Positions 24,311 through 31,840 of a stretch of 64,000 nucleotides of DNA are shown here, in pieces. Every line of letters begins with the position of its first letter. Position 1 is the stretch's first letter. The position numbers and the translations under genes were made by a program. The notes beneath the pieces were generated by a model that was given only the letters and a program-made list of their open reading frames with translations, ran no database searches and was not told where the DNA came from. This stretch comes from JBCCOW01 sp039025855 (GTDB taxonomy: Bacteria; Planctomycetota; Phycisphaerae; Phycisphaerales; Phycisphaeraceae), in the NCBI GenBank assembly GCA_039025855.1, contig JBCCNL010000004.1, positions 1 through 64,000 on the forward strand, written 5' to 3'.

Positions 24311-25627
24311 CTACCGCCCGGCCTTCAACGGCTGCAACACCACCACCCGCTCCTCCGCCGACCGCGGCACATGCACCAGCACCGAATACGCCACCCGCTG
24401 CTTCGCCGCATCGTCGCCACCATCCACCAACACGCTCAGCCGATACCGCCCCGCGAACACCCGCTCATACACATTCCCCAACTCGTCGCCCGTCCCGACC
24501 GTGTCCGTCCACCACAACCCCTTGAACAAGCCCTCCAGCGTCTTGCCCGAAGGCGTCGGCTGACCGTCCGCACCGATCAGCTCCGCGTGCTCCGCCAACC
24601 CCTCGCCCGGCCGCACCGACTTCATATAAACCCCCGCCACACTCGGCTCGGCAAACGCCAACCGAAGCACCGTCTCCAGGTTGATCGCCGCCGCCACCGG
24701 TGTCGGCCCGCCGACCTCCAACTCCGCCAGCGTGATCGGCTTGCCCAACGCCCCCGCACGGTCCAGCGACCGCTCCAATCGCAACGGCTCGACCCTGCCC
24801 TCAAACCGCTGCTCGATCGTCAGCCCATCGAACGGCACCACCAACTGATTCAACCCCGCTACCGTCTCGAACAGCCGACGCTCCCGCCCCGGGCTCAGCC
24901 CACCCCGAACCCGCAGACTCATCGGCACCCCCGGCGCGAGAAACCGTGCCTGCTGAAACAGCCGACGCACCCCCGCCAACCCCAACCGGTCCTGCATCAT
25001 CCGATGCGAAAGCGCATCCGCATACAGGTCGAACCCGTCGATGCGTTTGCCGAACACCGTCATCACCACCCCGACGTGCTCCCGCACGCTCGCCTCCATC
25101 GCCATTGCGTCCTGCCCCGCCAGCCAGTCCGGGTTCGCCGCCGGGTCTGCCGACAGCACCGGCCCCCACCGGATCGTCCGCCCCGTCGTCGCCACCCCCG
25201 ACAGCACCGCATCCAACCGATCCAGCCCCCTCACGTCATCCACCGAAGCCTCCATCGTCGGCCATCCCGTTAGCGACGCCAGCGAGATCGCGTTGAACAC
25301 CCCCAACACCGGGTCCCCCAGGTCCATCCCCATCACCACCCGGTCATCGAATGTGCACCCCACCTCGAAGTCGTGCGCGACCTGCTCGATCCGCACTGTA
25401 GCCCCCTCGACCGGGTTACCGTCCGCGTTGAGCACGATGACCCGCAGGTCCGTCATCCGATGCTGCTCGATCCGCTCCTGTGCTGCGTCCACCCACGCGC
25501 CCTGCAGCAGTTGCGCCTGAACGGGTGCTGTCAGGCCTAGCGTGAAGATCGCTAAGACGCCAAGACGCCAAGACGCCAAGAAGAAAAACCCATTCAAAAC
25601 GGCGAAGCAATGGCTCCGATCCGCCAT
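24311..25627 (-). CDS. GH10-like exported protein, probably not a canonical xylanase
   Basis: A 438-residue exported protein. After the signal peptide it has the N-terminal beta domain seen in planctomycete GH10 proteins (VIVLNADGNPVEGATVRIEQ, residues 50-70), then a divergent barrel: GRTIRWGPVLSADPAANPDW where active GH10 enzymes have GHTLVWH, FDLYADAL in place of the acid/base WDVVNE, and ITLAELEVGG in place of TELD, keeping one Glu. Loss of the general acid suggests altered activity or binding only. Residues 17-25 of the signal peptide are encoded by the CGCCAAGA tandem repeat. An ATG at 25708 is an alternative start. Confidence 0.6.
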   Translation of the reverse strand: MADRSHCFAVLNGFFFLASWRLGVLAIFTLGLTAPVQAQLLQGAWVDAAQERIEQHRMTDLRVIVLNADGNPVEGATVRIEQVAHDFEVGCTFDDRVVMGMDLGDPVLGVFNAISLASLTGWPTMEASVDDVRGLDRLDAVLSGVATTGRTIRWGPVLSADPAANPDWLAGQDAMAMEASVREHVGVVMTVFGKRIDGFDLYADALSHRMMQDRLGLAGVRRLFQQARFLAPGVPMSLRVRGGLSPGRERRLFETVAGLNQLVVPFDGLTIEQRFEGRVEPLRLERSLDRAGALGKPITLAELEVGGPTPVAAAINLETVLRLAFAEPSVAGVYMKSVRPGEGLAEHAELIGADGQPTPSGKTLEGLFKGLWWTDTVGTGDELGNVYERVFAGRYRLSVLVDGGDDAAKQRVAYSVLVHVPRSAEERVVVLQPLKAGR

Positions 25628-25693
25628 GGTCTCGTCTGAAACCAAACACACCGATGCCCGCCCATGGCGTCTTGGCGTCTTGGCGTCTTGGCG
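25550..25693. repeat. Inverted pair of CGCCAAGA arrays
   Basis: Bases 25550-25581 hold four units (first CGCTAAGA, then three CGCCAAGA); bases 25666-25693 hold the reverse complement. The arms at 25558-25580 and 25671-25693 match perfectly over 23 bases, separated by 90 bases, giving a large potential hairpin. The left arm is inside the signal peptide of the GH10-like gene, the right arm in its upstream region. Confidence 0.85.
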
Positions 25694-25823
25694 TTGAAAA
25701 GAGCCCATACACACACTATCGACCAAGCCATACCGCACACCACAACCTCGTTGCCAAGCCTGTGGTCCCGCCGCGTGGGAACCGATACACTCACAGCGGT
25801 TCCGACGGGAAAGCCCATCATCC

Positions 25824-26258
25824 ATGTGTAAGCGAATCGCCCATTACAGCCTGATCGTGATCGCCGGCTACCTGCTCACCGGGATGCCTGTCGCCGCCAA
25901 GGTCTGCTGCTTCGGTTGTGGCAGCACCGAAGCACAGCCGGCCACCGCCGCGGTTTCGACCAGCCTGCCCGCACCCGCACCCGCACCAAGCCAGGGCTGC
26001 TGCGGGGTCACCGGTCACGCCCAAGCGACAACGCCAGCACCCGCATCCTCAACACCCCAAGGATCACCCACTCCCAACGAGCCGGACGCCCCCGCACGCC
26101 ACTGCTCCGGTGCATCCTGTTGCAAGGCCGCCCCCACACTCTCGCCGGCTCCCGCACCGCTCTCGCCACTGCTCATCTGTGGCACCCGCCAGGCCAGCCC
26201 CCAAGCCCTGGCACCCACCCAGACCTGGCCGCTCGATCCTCCCCCCCCACGCGTTTGA
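25824..26258 (+). CDS. Exported cysteine-rich protein, function unknown
   Basis: A 144-residue protein with an N-terminal signal sequence (SLIVIAGYLLTG) and then four cysteine clusters: KVCCFGCGS near residue 28, GCCGV near 60, HCSGASCCK near 94 and a late LICG. Between them lie long proline-alanine-serine spacers, so the mature chain is probably extended and cysteine-studded. Metal binding is a reasonable inference; the pattern is not one I can name. A TACACT hexamer lies 33 nt upstream. It precedes another cysteine-rich miniprotein by 77 bases, and the two may be co-expressed. Confidence 0.65.
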   Translation: MCKRIAHYSLIVIAGYLLTGMPVAAKVCCFGCGSTEAQPATAAVSTSLPAPAPAPSQGCCGVTGHAQATTPAPASSTPQGSPTPNEPDAPARHCSGASCCKAAPTLSPAPAPLSPLLICGTRQASPQALAPTQTWPLDPPPPRV

Positions 26259-26335
26259 TGCTGTTAGTCCAATCGGGCGTCCGCCACACCGGCGGGCGCG
26301 GACCCACGCATCATCCCTACGGAAAGGATCGAGCC

Positions 26336-26467
26336 ATGAAAACCTTCACGGCCGTCCTCGTCGCGTCCGTGCTGACCCTCGTCGGCCCGGTCGCGCTCGG
26401 CGGCAGCTGCTCCTGCTGCCCCGTCGGCTGCGACTGCAGCCCCTGTGACTGCAGCTGCTGCAAGTAA
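26336..26467 (+). CDS. Exported metallothionein-like miniprotein
   Basis: A 43-residue protein with a signal peptide (KTFTAVLVASVLTLVGPVAL) followed by a 20-residue tail holding nine cysteines in CSCC, CDC, CDCSCC arrangements. ATG at 26336 has an excellent ribosome site, GGAAAGGA, 6-8 nt upstream, which makes translation credible despite the size. The tail recalls metallothioneins and could bind copper, zinc or cadmium outside the cytoplasm; an alternative is disulphide crosslinking. It is followed by a GC-rich hairpin. Confidence 0.75.
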   Translation: MKTFTAVLVASVLTLVGPVALGGSCSCCPVGCDCSPCDCSCCK

Positions 26468-26488
26468 CACGCAGCACCACACCAAGCC

Positions 26489-26518
26489 CCGGCCCGTCGC
26501 CCACCCGCGGCGGGCCGG
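26489..26518 (+). terminator. Hairpin after the miniprotein gene
   Basis: CCGGCCCG (26489-26496) pairs with CGGGCCGG (26511-26518) across a 14-base loop, 21 nt after the stop. The downstream CTTCGTCC is only weakly T-rich, so termination efficiency is uncertain. Confidence 0.45.
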
Positions 26519-26557
26519 CTTCGTCCATCCGCCGATCAAACGTACCGCCTAACGCCC

Positions 26558-26588
26558 AATAGCCGGTGAGCGACGCTCGCCCGGTCGC
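26558..26588. repeat. ATAGCC-edged palindromic element
   Basis: CAATAGCC, stem GGTGAGC-GAC-GCTCGCC, then CGGTCGCCT, at the 3' end of hslU. Related copies are at 33671-33703 and 50359-50390, which share ATAGCCG and a C/GGG/TTCGC edge with different inner bases. Confidence 0.5.
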
Positions 26589-27986
26589 CTACAACACAAA
26601 CCGGCTCAAATCCTGGTCCGCCACCACCCCCGCGACCTGCTCCCGCACAAACGCCTCGGTCACGACCAACTCCGTCTCACCCGCCGCCACCCGCTCCGGC
26701 GCATCGAAGTTCACTGTCTCAAACACCCGCTCCACGATCGTCATCAGGCGACGCGCCCCGATGTCCTCCAGCCGCGCGTTCGCCTCCGCCGCCAGCTCCG
26801 CCATCGCCTCCACCGCACCGGCATCAAACCGCACCGCCAGCCCCTCGACGCCCAGCAGTGCCTCCTGCTGACCCGTCAACGCGTTGCTCGGCTCCGTCAG
26901 AATCCGCACAAACTCGTCCTTCCCGAGCGGGCTCAGCTCCACCCGGATCGGGAACCGCCCCTGCAGCTCCGGCATCAAATCACTCACCGCCGCGTCGTGA
27001 AACGCACCCGCCGCCACAAACAGGATGTGGTCCGTATGCACGACCCCATAACGCGTCGTCACCTGCGACCCCTCGACAATCGGCAGCAGGTCCCGCTGCA
27101 CGCCCTGCCGCGAGACGTCAGGAGACCCTTTACCACCGGAGCTACTTCCGGGGGTCGCGACCTTGTCGATCTCATCCAGGAACACGATCCCTGACTGCTC
27201 CGCCCGCTCGATTGCCTCGCTCTGCACCTTGTCCTGGTCCAGCAGCTTGTCCGTCTCCTGTTCGATCAACTGCTCTCGTGCCGCCGAGACCTTCAGCTTC
27301 TTCGTCTCCGTCTTCTCCGGGATCAGCTTTTCGAACATCTCCGTCATGCTCGGGTCCATCTGGTCCAGCCCCATCCCTGAGAACATCACCTTCGTCGGCG
27401 GGCGACGCGTCAGCGTCAGCTCCACCTCTTTGTCATCCAAAGCCCCCGACGCAACCCGCTCGAGGAACCGCTGCCGCACACGCTGCTTCCGCTCGATGCT
27501 GTCCGCCGTCGAGACAAACCCTCCGTTCGACGACCCGTTACCGCCCGGCCCCTCATCCCCCGCCTCCTCCGTCCCCGGCAGCATCAGATCAACGAGCCGC
27601 TCGTTCGCCGCCTCCTCCGCCCGCTCCCGCACCGCTTTGCCCTGCTCCTCCCGCACCATCGCCAGCGACTGATCCACCAGGTCCCGGATCATCGATTCCA
27701 CATCCCGCCCGTGGTACCCCACCTCCGTGAACTTCGACGCCTCCACCTTGATAAACGGCGCCCCCGTCATCCGCGCCAGCCGCCGCGCGATCTCCGTCTT
27801 CCCCACCCCCGTCGGCCCCGCCATGATGATGTTTTTCGGCGTTACCTCCCGCGCCACCTCTGGCGACAACCGCTGACGACGCCAACGGTTCCGGATCGCT
27901 ACCGCCACCGCACGCTTCGCCTCCGCCTGCCCGATCACATACCCATCCAGGTGCTCCACAATCTGCTTCGGCGTCAGGTCTTCCAT
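26589..27986 (-). CDS. hslU: ATP-dependent protease ATPase subunit HslU
   Basis: A 465-residue AAA+ unfoldase that feeds substrates to the HslV peptidase. It begins with LTPKQIVEHLDGYVIGQAEAKRAVAVA, has Walker A GPTGVGKTE near residue 57, the pore loop region SKFTEVGYHGRDVE near 83, the intermediate domain, Walker B GIVFLDEIDKV near 250, DVSRQGVQRDLLPIVEG near 275, and ends with the family-type C-terminus (DLSRFVL) that docks into HslV. No hslV lies next to it, unlike the usual hslVU operon. TAGAGT lies 6 nt before the ATG. Confidence 0.97.
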   Translation of the reverse strand: MEDLTPKQIVEHLDGYVIGQAEAKRAVAVAIRNRWRRQRLSPEVAREVTPKNIIMAGPTGVGKTEIARRLARMTGAPFIKVEASKFTEVGYHGRDVESMIRDLVDQSLAMVREEQGKAVRERAEEAANERLVDLMLPGTEEAGDEGPGGNGSSNGGFVSTADSIERKQRVRQRFLERVASGALDDKEVELTLTRRPPTKVMFSGMGLDQMDPSMTEMFEKLIPEKTETKKLKVSAAREQLIEQETDKLLDQDKVQSEAIERAEQSGIVFLDEIDKVATPGSSSGGKGSPDVSRQGVQRDLLPIVEGSQVTTRYGVVHTDHILFVAAGAFHDAAVSDLMPELQGRFPIRVELSPLGKDEFVRILTEPSNALTGQQEALLGVEGLAVRFDAGAVEAMAELAAEANARLEDIGARRLMTIVERVFETVNFDAPERVAAGETELVVTEAFVREQVAGVVADQDLSRFVL

Positions 27987-27992
27987 CCGCGC

Positions 27993-27998
27993 ACTCTA
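27993..27998 (-). promoter_or_regulatory. -10 element TAGAGT, 6 nt before hslU
   Basis: TAGAGT-N6-ATG. HslU is often heat-induced, but no CIRCE or heat-shock sigma motif is visible here. Confidence 0.6.
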
Positions 27999-28040
27999 AC
28001 GAATCCGCCTCCCCACCGACCTCCACTCACACCCCGGAAG

Positions 28041-28061
28041 CCCACGGACACCGTCCGTGGG
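28041..28061. repeat. Palindrome CCCACGGAC-ACC-GTCCGTGGG
   Basis: A 9-bp perfect stem with edges GGAAGCCCACGG and CCGTGGGTCCGC, which match those of the element at 5596-5618. It lies in the divergent hslU-pilM region. Confidence 0.65.
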
Positions 28062-28287
28062 TCCGCGCCGCAAACCGCCCCCGAAAAGCCACACCGTCTC
28101 ACCCCTGACGTTTATGCCGGTCGCACCAACCCTACCACCTGCACCACCGAGGCGATTCCGATAAACCCCGACGCCCGCCCGCCGCGTGGTTAAGCCCGGC
28201 CCCCCCCAGGTCGATCCCATACCTAGCTCCCGGCACCGCTGCGCCCGAGGTCCCCCCCCGACGCAGCTCCCCAGGCGGAACCCGATT

Positions 28288-29472
28288 ATGGCCTTCGGCA
28301 TCACCAAAACCCGCCTCTCGCCCATCGCCGTCGACTTCGGGGCCGACCAGCTCAAGCTCCTCCAGCTCGAGCGCGGCAGCGAAGACAAGCTCGTCGCCGC
28401 CGCCTGTCACGTCCTCCCCGAAGCTGCCCGCCAACACCCCGCCGACCGCCGAGCCGCCCTCGCCGACGCCCTCCCCAACCTCCTCCGGCAACACCCCTTC
28501 CGCAGCAAGCGCGCCTTCATCTCCATCCCCGCCTTCCAGACCCTTGTCCTCCACCTCGAACTGCCCGGCTCCGACACCGCCGACCTCGAATCTCAGGCCA
28601 ACCTCCACCTCCAGACCGAACTAGGGCTCAACCCCGCCTCCATGGTCGTCCGCCACCACCACGTCGGCTCCGTCCTCCGCAGCGGCAAGACCCACCAGGC
28701 CGTGGTCACCATCGCCGTCGACCGCTCCACTGTGATGTCTTACCTCGAGCTCGCCCAGGCCTGCCGCCTCGAGGTCGCCGGGATGCACGCCGAGCCCCAC
28801 TGCGTCGTCCGCGCCTTCAGCACCGTCTACACCCGGCGTGCCGACGACGCCTCCCGCATCGCCGCCTACATCGACATCGGCGCCGCGACCACCAAGATCA
28901 CCATCGCCCAGGGCGACACCCTCCGCTTCGCCCGCCTCATCCACGCCGGCGGCGAACAGCTCACCCGCCAGTTCTCCAAAGACAACAAGATCGACTTCAT
29001 GGAGGCCCGGCTCGCCCGTGTCGCGCACGCCGCCGGCTCCGCCGTCTCCATTTCCGCCGCCACCTCCCACCTCATCCCCACCGGCAGCCCCCTCGCCGCC
29101 CTCGCCGCTTCCGCACCCCCCGCCACCGCCGTCGCCGACGACCGCCGCACCGACTACCACGACCAGCCCGAGCCCGACCACGAGTGCTACCACACCCTCG
29201 CCGACGAGCTCGGCCTCGCCCTCCGCTACCACGACGAGGCCTTCCCCGACACACCCGTCGACAGCCTTGTGTTCTGCGGTGGCGAAGCCAACCACACCGC
29301 ACTCTGCCGATCCCTCGCCCAACGCTTCGAACTCCGCGCCCAGCTCGGCGACCCCTTCGTCCGCCTCCAGCGCGGCCCCGACGTCAAGCCCTGCCCCGGC
29401 ATCGACCCCTTCGCCCCCCAGCCCGGATGGGCCGTGCCCTTCGGCCTCTGCGTCAGCGAAGCCAACCTGTAA
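28288..29472 (+). CDS. pilM: Type IV pilus assembly protein PilM
   Basis: A 394-residue actin-like ATPase that forms the cytoplasmic platform ring with PilN. Motifs include LSPIAVDFGADQLKLLQL at the N-terminus, RAFISIPAFQTLV near residue 75, the second phosphate loop YIDIGAATTKITIAQGD near 195, and a late VFCGGEANHTAL near 330. ATG at 28288 has AGGCGGA seven bases upstream, so it starts the operon with a normal leader. A proline-rich insertion near residues 275-285 is not typical. It is the first of pilM-N-O-P-like-B. Confidence 0.9.
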   Translation: MAFGITKTRLSPIAVDFGADQLKLLQLERGSEDKLVAAACHVLPEAARQHPADRRAALADALPNLLRQHPFRSKRAFISIPAFQTLVLHLELPGSDTADLESQANLHLQTELGLNPASMVVRHHHVGSVLRSGKTHQAVVTIAVDRSTVMSYLELAQACRLEVAGMHAEPHCVVRAFSTVYTRRADDASRIAAYIDIGAATTKITIAQGDTLRFARLIHAGGEQLTRQFSKDNKIDFMEARLARVAHAAGSAVSISAATSHLIPTGSPLAALAASAPPATAVADDRRTDYHDQPEPDHECYHTLADELGLALRYHDEAFPDTPVDSLVFCGGEANHTALCRSLAQRFELRAQLGDPFVRLQRGPDVKPCPGIDPFAPQPGWAVPFGLCVSEANL

Positions 29473-29523
29473 CCCCACCCGCACCAACTACGAAACACCC
29501 GGCACTCCACCACGAGCCAAACC

Positions 29524-30300
29524 ATGAACCAGCCCAACCAGAGCTTCCTCCCCGAAGACTACGTCGAGCAGCGCGTCGCCCGACGCACGATCCTCATCTG
29601 CGTCAGCCTCTTCACCATCGTGCTCGTCGCCGTCGTCGTCACCTGGTTCGTCACCGGCAGCCAGTCCCAGCAGGTCCGCGATCAACTGACCGCCATCAAC
29701 CAGGACCTCGAGACCAAGGCCCTCCAGATCAAACAGATCGAACAGCTTCAATCCCAGAAGCAGTCCATGATGACCAAGGCCCGGGTCACCGCCCAGCTCG
29801 TCGAGGCCGTCCCCCGGCCGATCCTGCTCTCCGAGCTGATCAACGAGATGCCCCCCAGCCTCACCTTCCAGACCATCGAGCTCGAGACCAAGCTCGTCAA
29901 GCCCGCCCCCGCCCGCACCTCGCTCGCCAAGGCCAAGCGTGACGCCTCCGCCAAGGCCGCCGAAGCCAACAACGAAATCACTGTCCCCGACAAGGACGCC
30001 ACCGTCACCCTCGTCGGCCTCGCCCCCGCCCACAAGGACATCGCCGACTACCAGAAAGCCCTCACCGCCAACCCCCTCTTCACCGCCGTCAACCTCGGCG
30101 GCATCGAGGCCATGAAACTCGACGGCCGCGACATGCTCGAGTTCCGGCTCCAGCTCGAACTCAACCAGGACCTCGACCTCCAGCACCACGAGCCCCTCCG
30201 CCTCGCCCGTCGCCCCGACCGCAACCCCCTCGGCGACCAGTCCTTCGACGCCCAAGGCGCCGCCGTTATCCCCGTGACGACCCCACCCGCCACCAACTAA
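29524..30300 (+). CDS. pilN: Pilus assembly protein PilN
   Basis: A 258-residue bitopic membrane protein. The N-terminal NQPNQSFLPEDYVEQRVARR resembles the PilM-binding tail (NLLP-like, here SFLPEDY), followed by a membrane segment at residues 24-45, a coiled coil rich in Gln and Leu (about 50-85) and a ferredoxin-like periplasmic domain with AVPRPILLSELINEMPPSLTF compressed near 90-115. It links PilM to PilO. It begins 51 bases after pilM. Confidence 0.88.
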   Translation: MNQPNQSFLPEDYVEQRVARRTILICVSLFTIVLVAVVVTWFVTGSQSQQVRDQLTAINQDLETKALQIKQIEQLQSQKQSMMTKARVTAQLVEAVPRPILLSELINEMPPSLTFQTIELETKLVKPAPARTSLAKAKRDASAKAAEANNEITVPDKDATVTLVGLAPAHKDIADYQKALTANPLFTAVNLGGIEAMKLDGRDMLEFRLQLELNQDLDLQHHEPLRLARRPDRNPLGDQSFDAQGAAVIPVTTPPATN

Positions 30301-30310
30301 CGACCGCAGA

Positions 30311-30342
30311 CCTACCACCTACCACCTACCACCTACCACCTT
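30311..30342. repeat. Heptamer tandem repeat (CCTACCA)4
   Basis: Four exact CCTACCA units plus a partial one fill the pilN-pilO gap. A degenerate array of the same unit occurs at 49306-49340. Confidence 0.85.
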
Positions 30343-30355
30343 CCCAAGGCCCACC

Positions 30356-30907
30356 ATGCGATTCGGAATCCGCGAAGCCGTCTTCATCCTCGTCCTCATC
30401 GGCGTGCTCGCCACCACCTGGCTGTTCATCTTCCAGCCCCGCAACGAGCAGACCGAGGAGGCCCGCGCCGACATCCTCCGCAAGCAGCAGAAGCTCCAGG
30501 ACCTCGAGGCCGCCACCGCCGCCTACATGGACCTCGATGCCGAGATCAAGAAGCTCGCGACCGCCATCGCCGACTTCGAGCAGAAGCTCCCCGCCGACCA
30601 CCGCGAGGCCACCGTCGTCGGCGACGTCACCGACATCGCCCGCCGCCACCGCCTCGACGTCCGGCGAGTCAAGCCCGACAAGCTCGTCCGCAACCCCCGC
30701 TACTCCGAGAAGCCCATCCGCATGACCATCGTCGGCGACTTCGACCGCTTCTACAGCTTCCTCCTCGATCTCGACAAGATGCCCCGCATCACCCAGACCC
30801 CGCAGATGACCCTCGAACGCCTCGATGGCGAGCAGGACGGCATGATGGAAGCCGAGCTCACCCTCAGCATCTTCTTCGAGGGCGAAGCCGCCAACACCAC
30901 CAACTGA
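30356..30907 (+). CDS. pilO: Pilus assembly protein PilO
   Basis: A 183-residue bitopic protein: membrane segment at residues 8-26 (EAVFILVLIGVLATTWLFIF), a coiled coil (ADILRKQQKLQDLEAATAAY, about 40-60) and a ferredoxin-like periplasmic domain with VVGDVTDIARRHRLDVRRVK near 85 and the FDRFYSFLLDLDKMPRI block near 128 typical of PilO. It heterodimerises with PilN in the alignment complex. The heptamer repeat array separates it from pilN, with no separate promoter evident. Confidence 0.9.
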   Translation: MRFGIREAVFILVLIGVLATTWLFIFQPRNEQTEEARADILRKQQKLQDLEAATAAYMDLDAEIKKLATAIADFEQKLPADHREATVVGDVTDIARRHRLDVRRVKPDKLVRNPRYSEKPIRMTIVGDFDRFYSFLLDLDKMPRITQTPQMTLERLDGEQDGMMEAELTLSIFFEGEAANTTN

Positions 30908-30915
30908 TCCCCACA

Positions 30916-30941
30916 TTTAGCCCCGGGTCAATGACCCGGGG
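30916..30941. repeat. TTTAGC-edged palindrome CCCCGGGTC-AAT-GACCCGGGG
   Basis: Perfect 9-bp stem between pilO and the pilP-like gene. An identical stem, loop and left edge occur at 47854-47879, upstream of another gene. Confidence 0.8.
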
Positions 30942-31002
30942 CCACGCCATCCTGCTGCTTACCGCTACCCGAAACCCGAGTCCCTCAAACCGAGACCAAA
31001 AA

Positions 31003-31815
31003 GTGAACCCCTCCTTCTTCACCAACCCCGAACCCCCCAAAGACCCCCACGCCGACGAGCCGACCACCGAGAGCGAAGCCCTCCCCGGACTCGCTCCCGA
31101 AGCCCTCGCCGACGAAAACACCACCGACGACGACCCCCAGTCCATGCCCCTCATGGCAGGCCTCGGCACCGTCGGTAACACCGAGGGCGGCGACCCCCTC
31201 AACCTCGACGACGCCCCCAAGCCCAAGAAGCTCTCACCCACCGTCCTCGCCCTCGTCGTCGTCCTCGGCATCTCCGCCGCAGCCCTCTTCGCCATGAAGA
31301 TGACCTCCGGACCCCAGTCCGTCGACGCCTCGACCGCCGACGCCATCGCCCAGATCGACTCCGCCCTCCAACGCTTCACCAACCCCGACAAGGTTGACGC
31401 CAACGACCCGCTCCACCCCGACAACCTCGAAGCCATCTACAACACCAGTGACCTCATCGAACAGTTCGACCTCGACCGCACCGAGAAGAACGTCCCCGTT
31501 GAAGAGGTCCAGAAGAACCCCTTCCGGCTCGAAGCCCAGAAGGCCGCCGACCCCGTCGACCCCGACGCCGCCCGCAAGGCCGATGAAGCCCGCAAGATGG
31601 AAGAGCAGGCCAAGAAGCTCGCCGCACTCCGCAGCGAGTTTCAAACCCTCACCCTCCAGTCCGTCATGAACGGCCCCAACCCCATCGCCGTCATCAACGG
31701 CGACTTCCTCCGCGTCGGTGCCACCGTCGGTTCTTTCACCATCACCCGCATCGACCGCCTCACCGTTACCCTCGAAGCCGACGGTGTGTCCTACGACCTC
31801 TCTGTCAAGCGCTAA
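31003..31815 (+). CDS. PilP/GspC-like pilus assembly protein
   Basis: A 270-residue bitopic protein between pilO and pilB. Residues 1-75 are acidic and proline-rich, a membrane segment lies near 80-100 (VLALVVVLGISAAALFAM), followed by a helical charged region and a small C-terminal beta domain, LQSVMNGPNPIAVINGDFLR with VGSFTITRIDRLTVTLEADG, which matches the homology region of GspC/PilP that contacts the secretin. It carries no lipobox, unlike classical PilP. GTG at 31003 gives a plausible cytoplasmic start; a frame upstream overlaps the palindrome. Confidence 0.75.
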   Translation: MNPSFFTNPEPPKDPHADEPTTESEALPGLAPEALADENTTDDDPQSMPLMAGLGTVGNTEGGDPLNLDDAPKPKKLSPTVLALVVVLGISAAALFAMKMTSGPQSVDASTADAIAQIDSALQRFTNPDKVDANDPLHPDNLEAIYNTSDLIEQFDLDRTEKNVPVEEVQKNPFRLEAQKAADPVDPDAARKADEARKMEEQAKKLAALRSEFQTLTLQSVMNGPNPIAVINGDFLRVGATVGSFTITRIDRLTVTLEADGVSYDLSVKR

Positions 31816-31840
31816 CCGCAAACCGTACGCCCAAGACCCA

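Noticed and set aside
25550..25693. Insertion sequence remnant suggested by the inverted CGCCAAGA arms
   Set aside because: There is no transposase fragment and no target duplication; the arms are themselves short tandem repeats.
30311..30342. Possible CRISPR array in the CCTACCA repeats
   Set aside because: Units are 7 bp and contiguous with no spacers; no cas genes are present.
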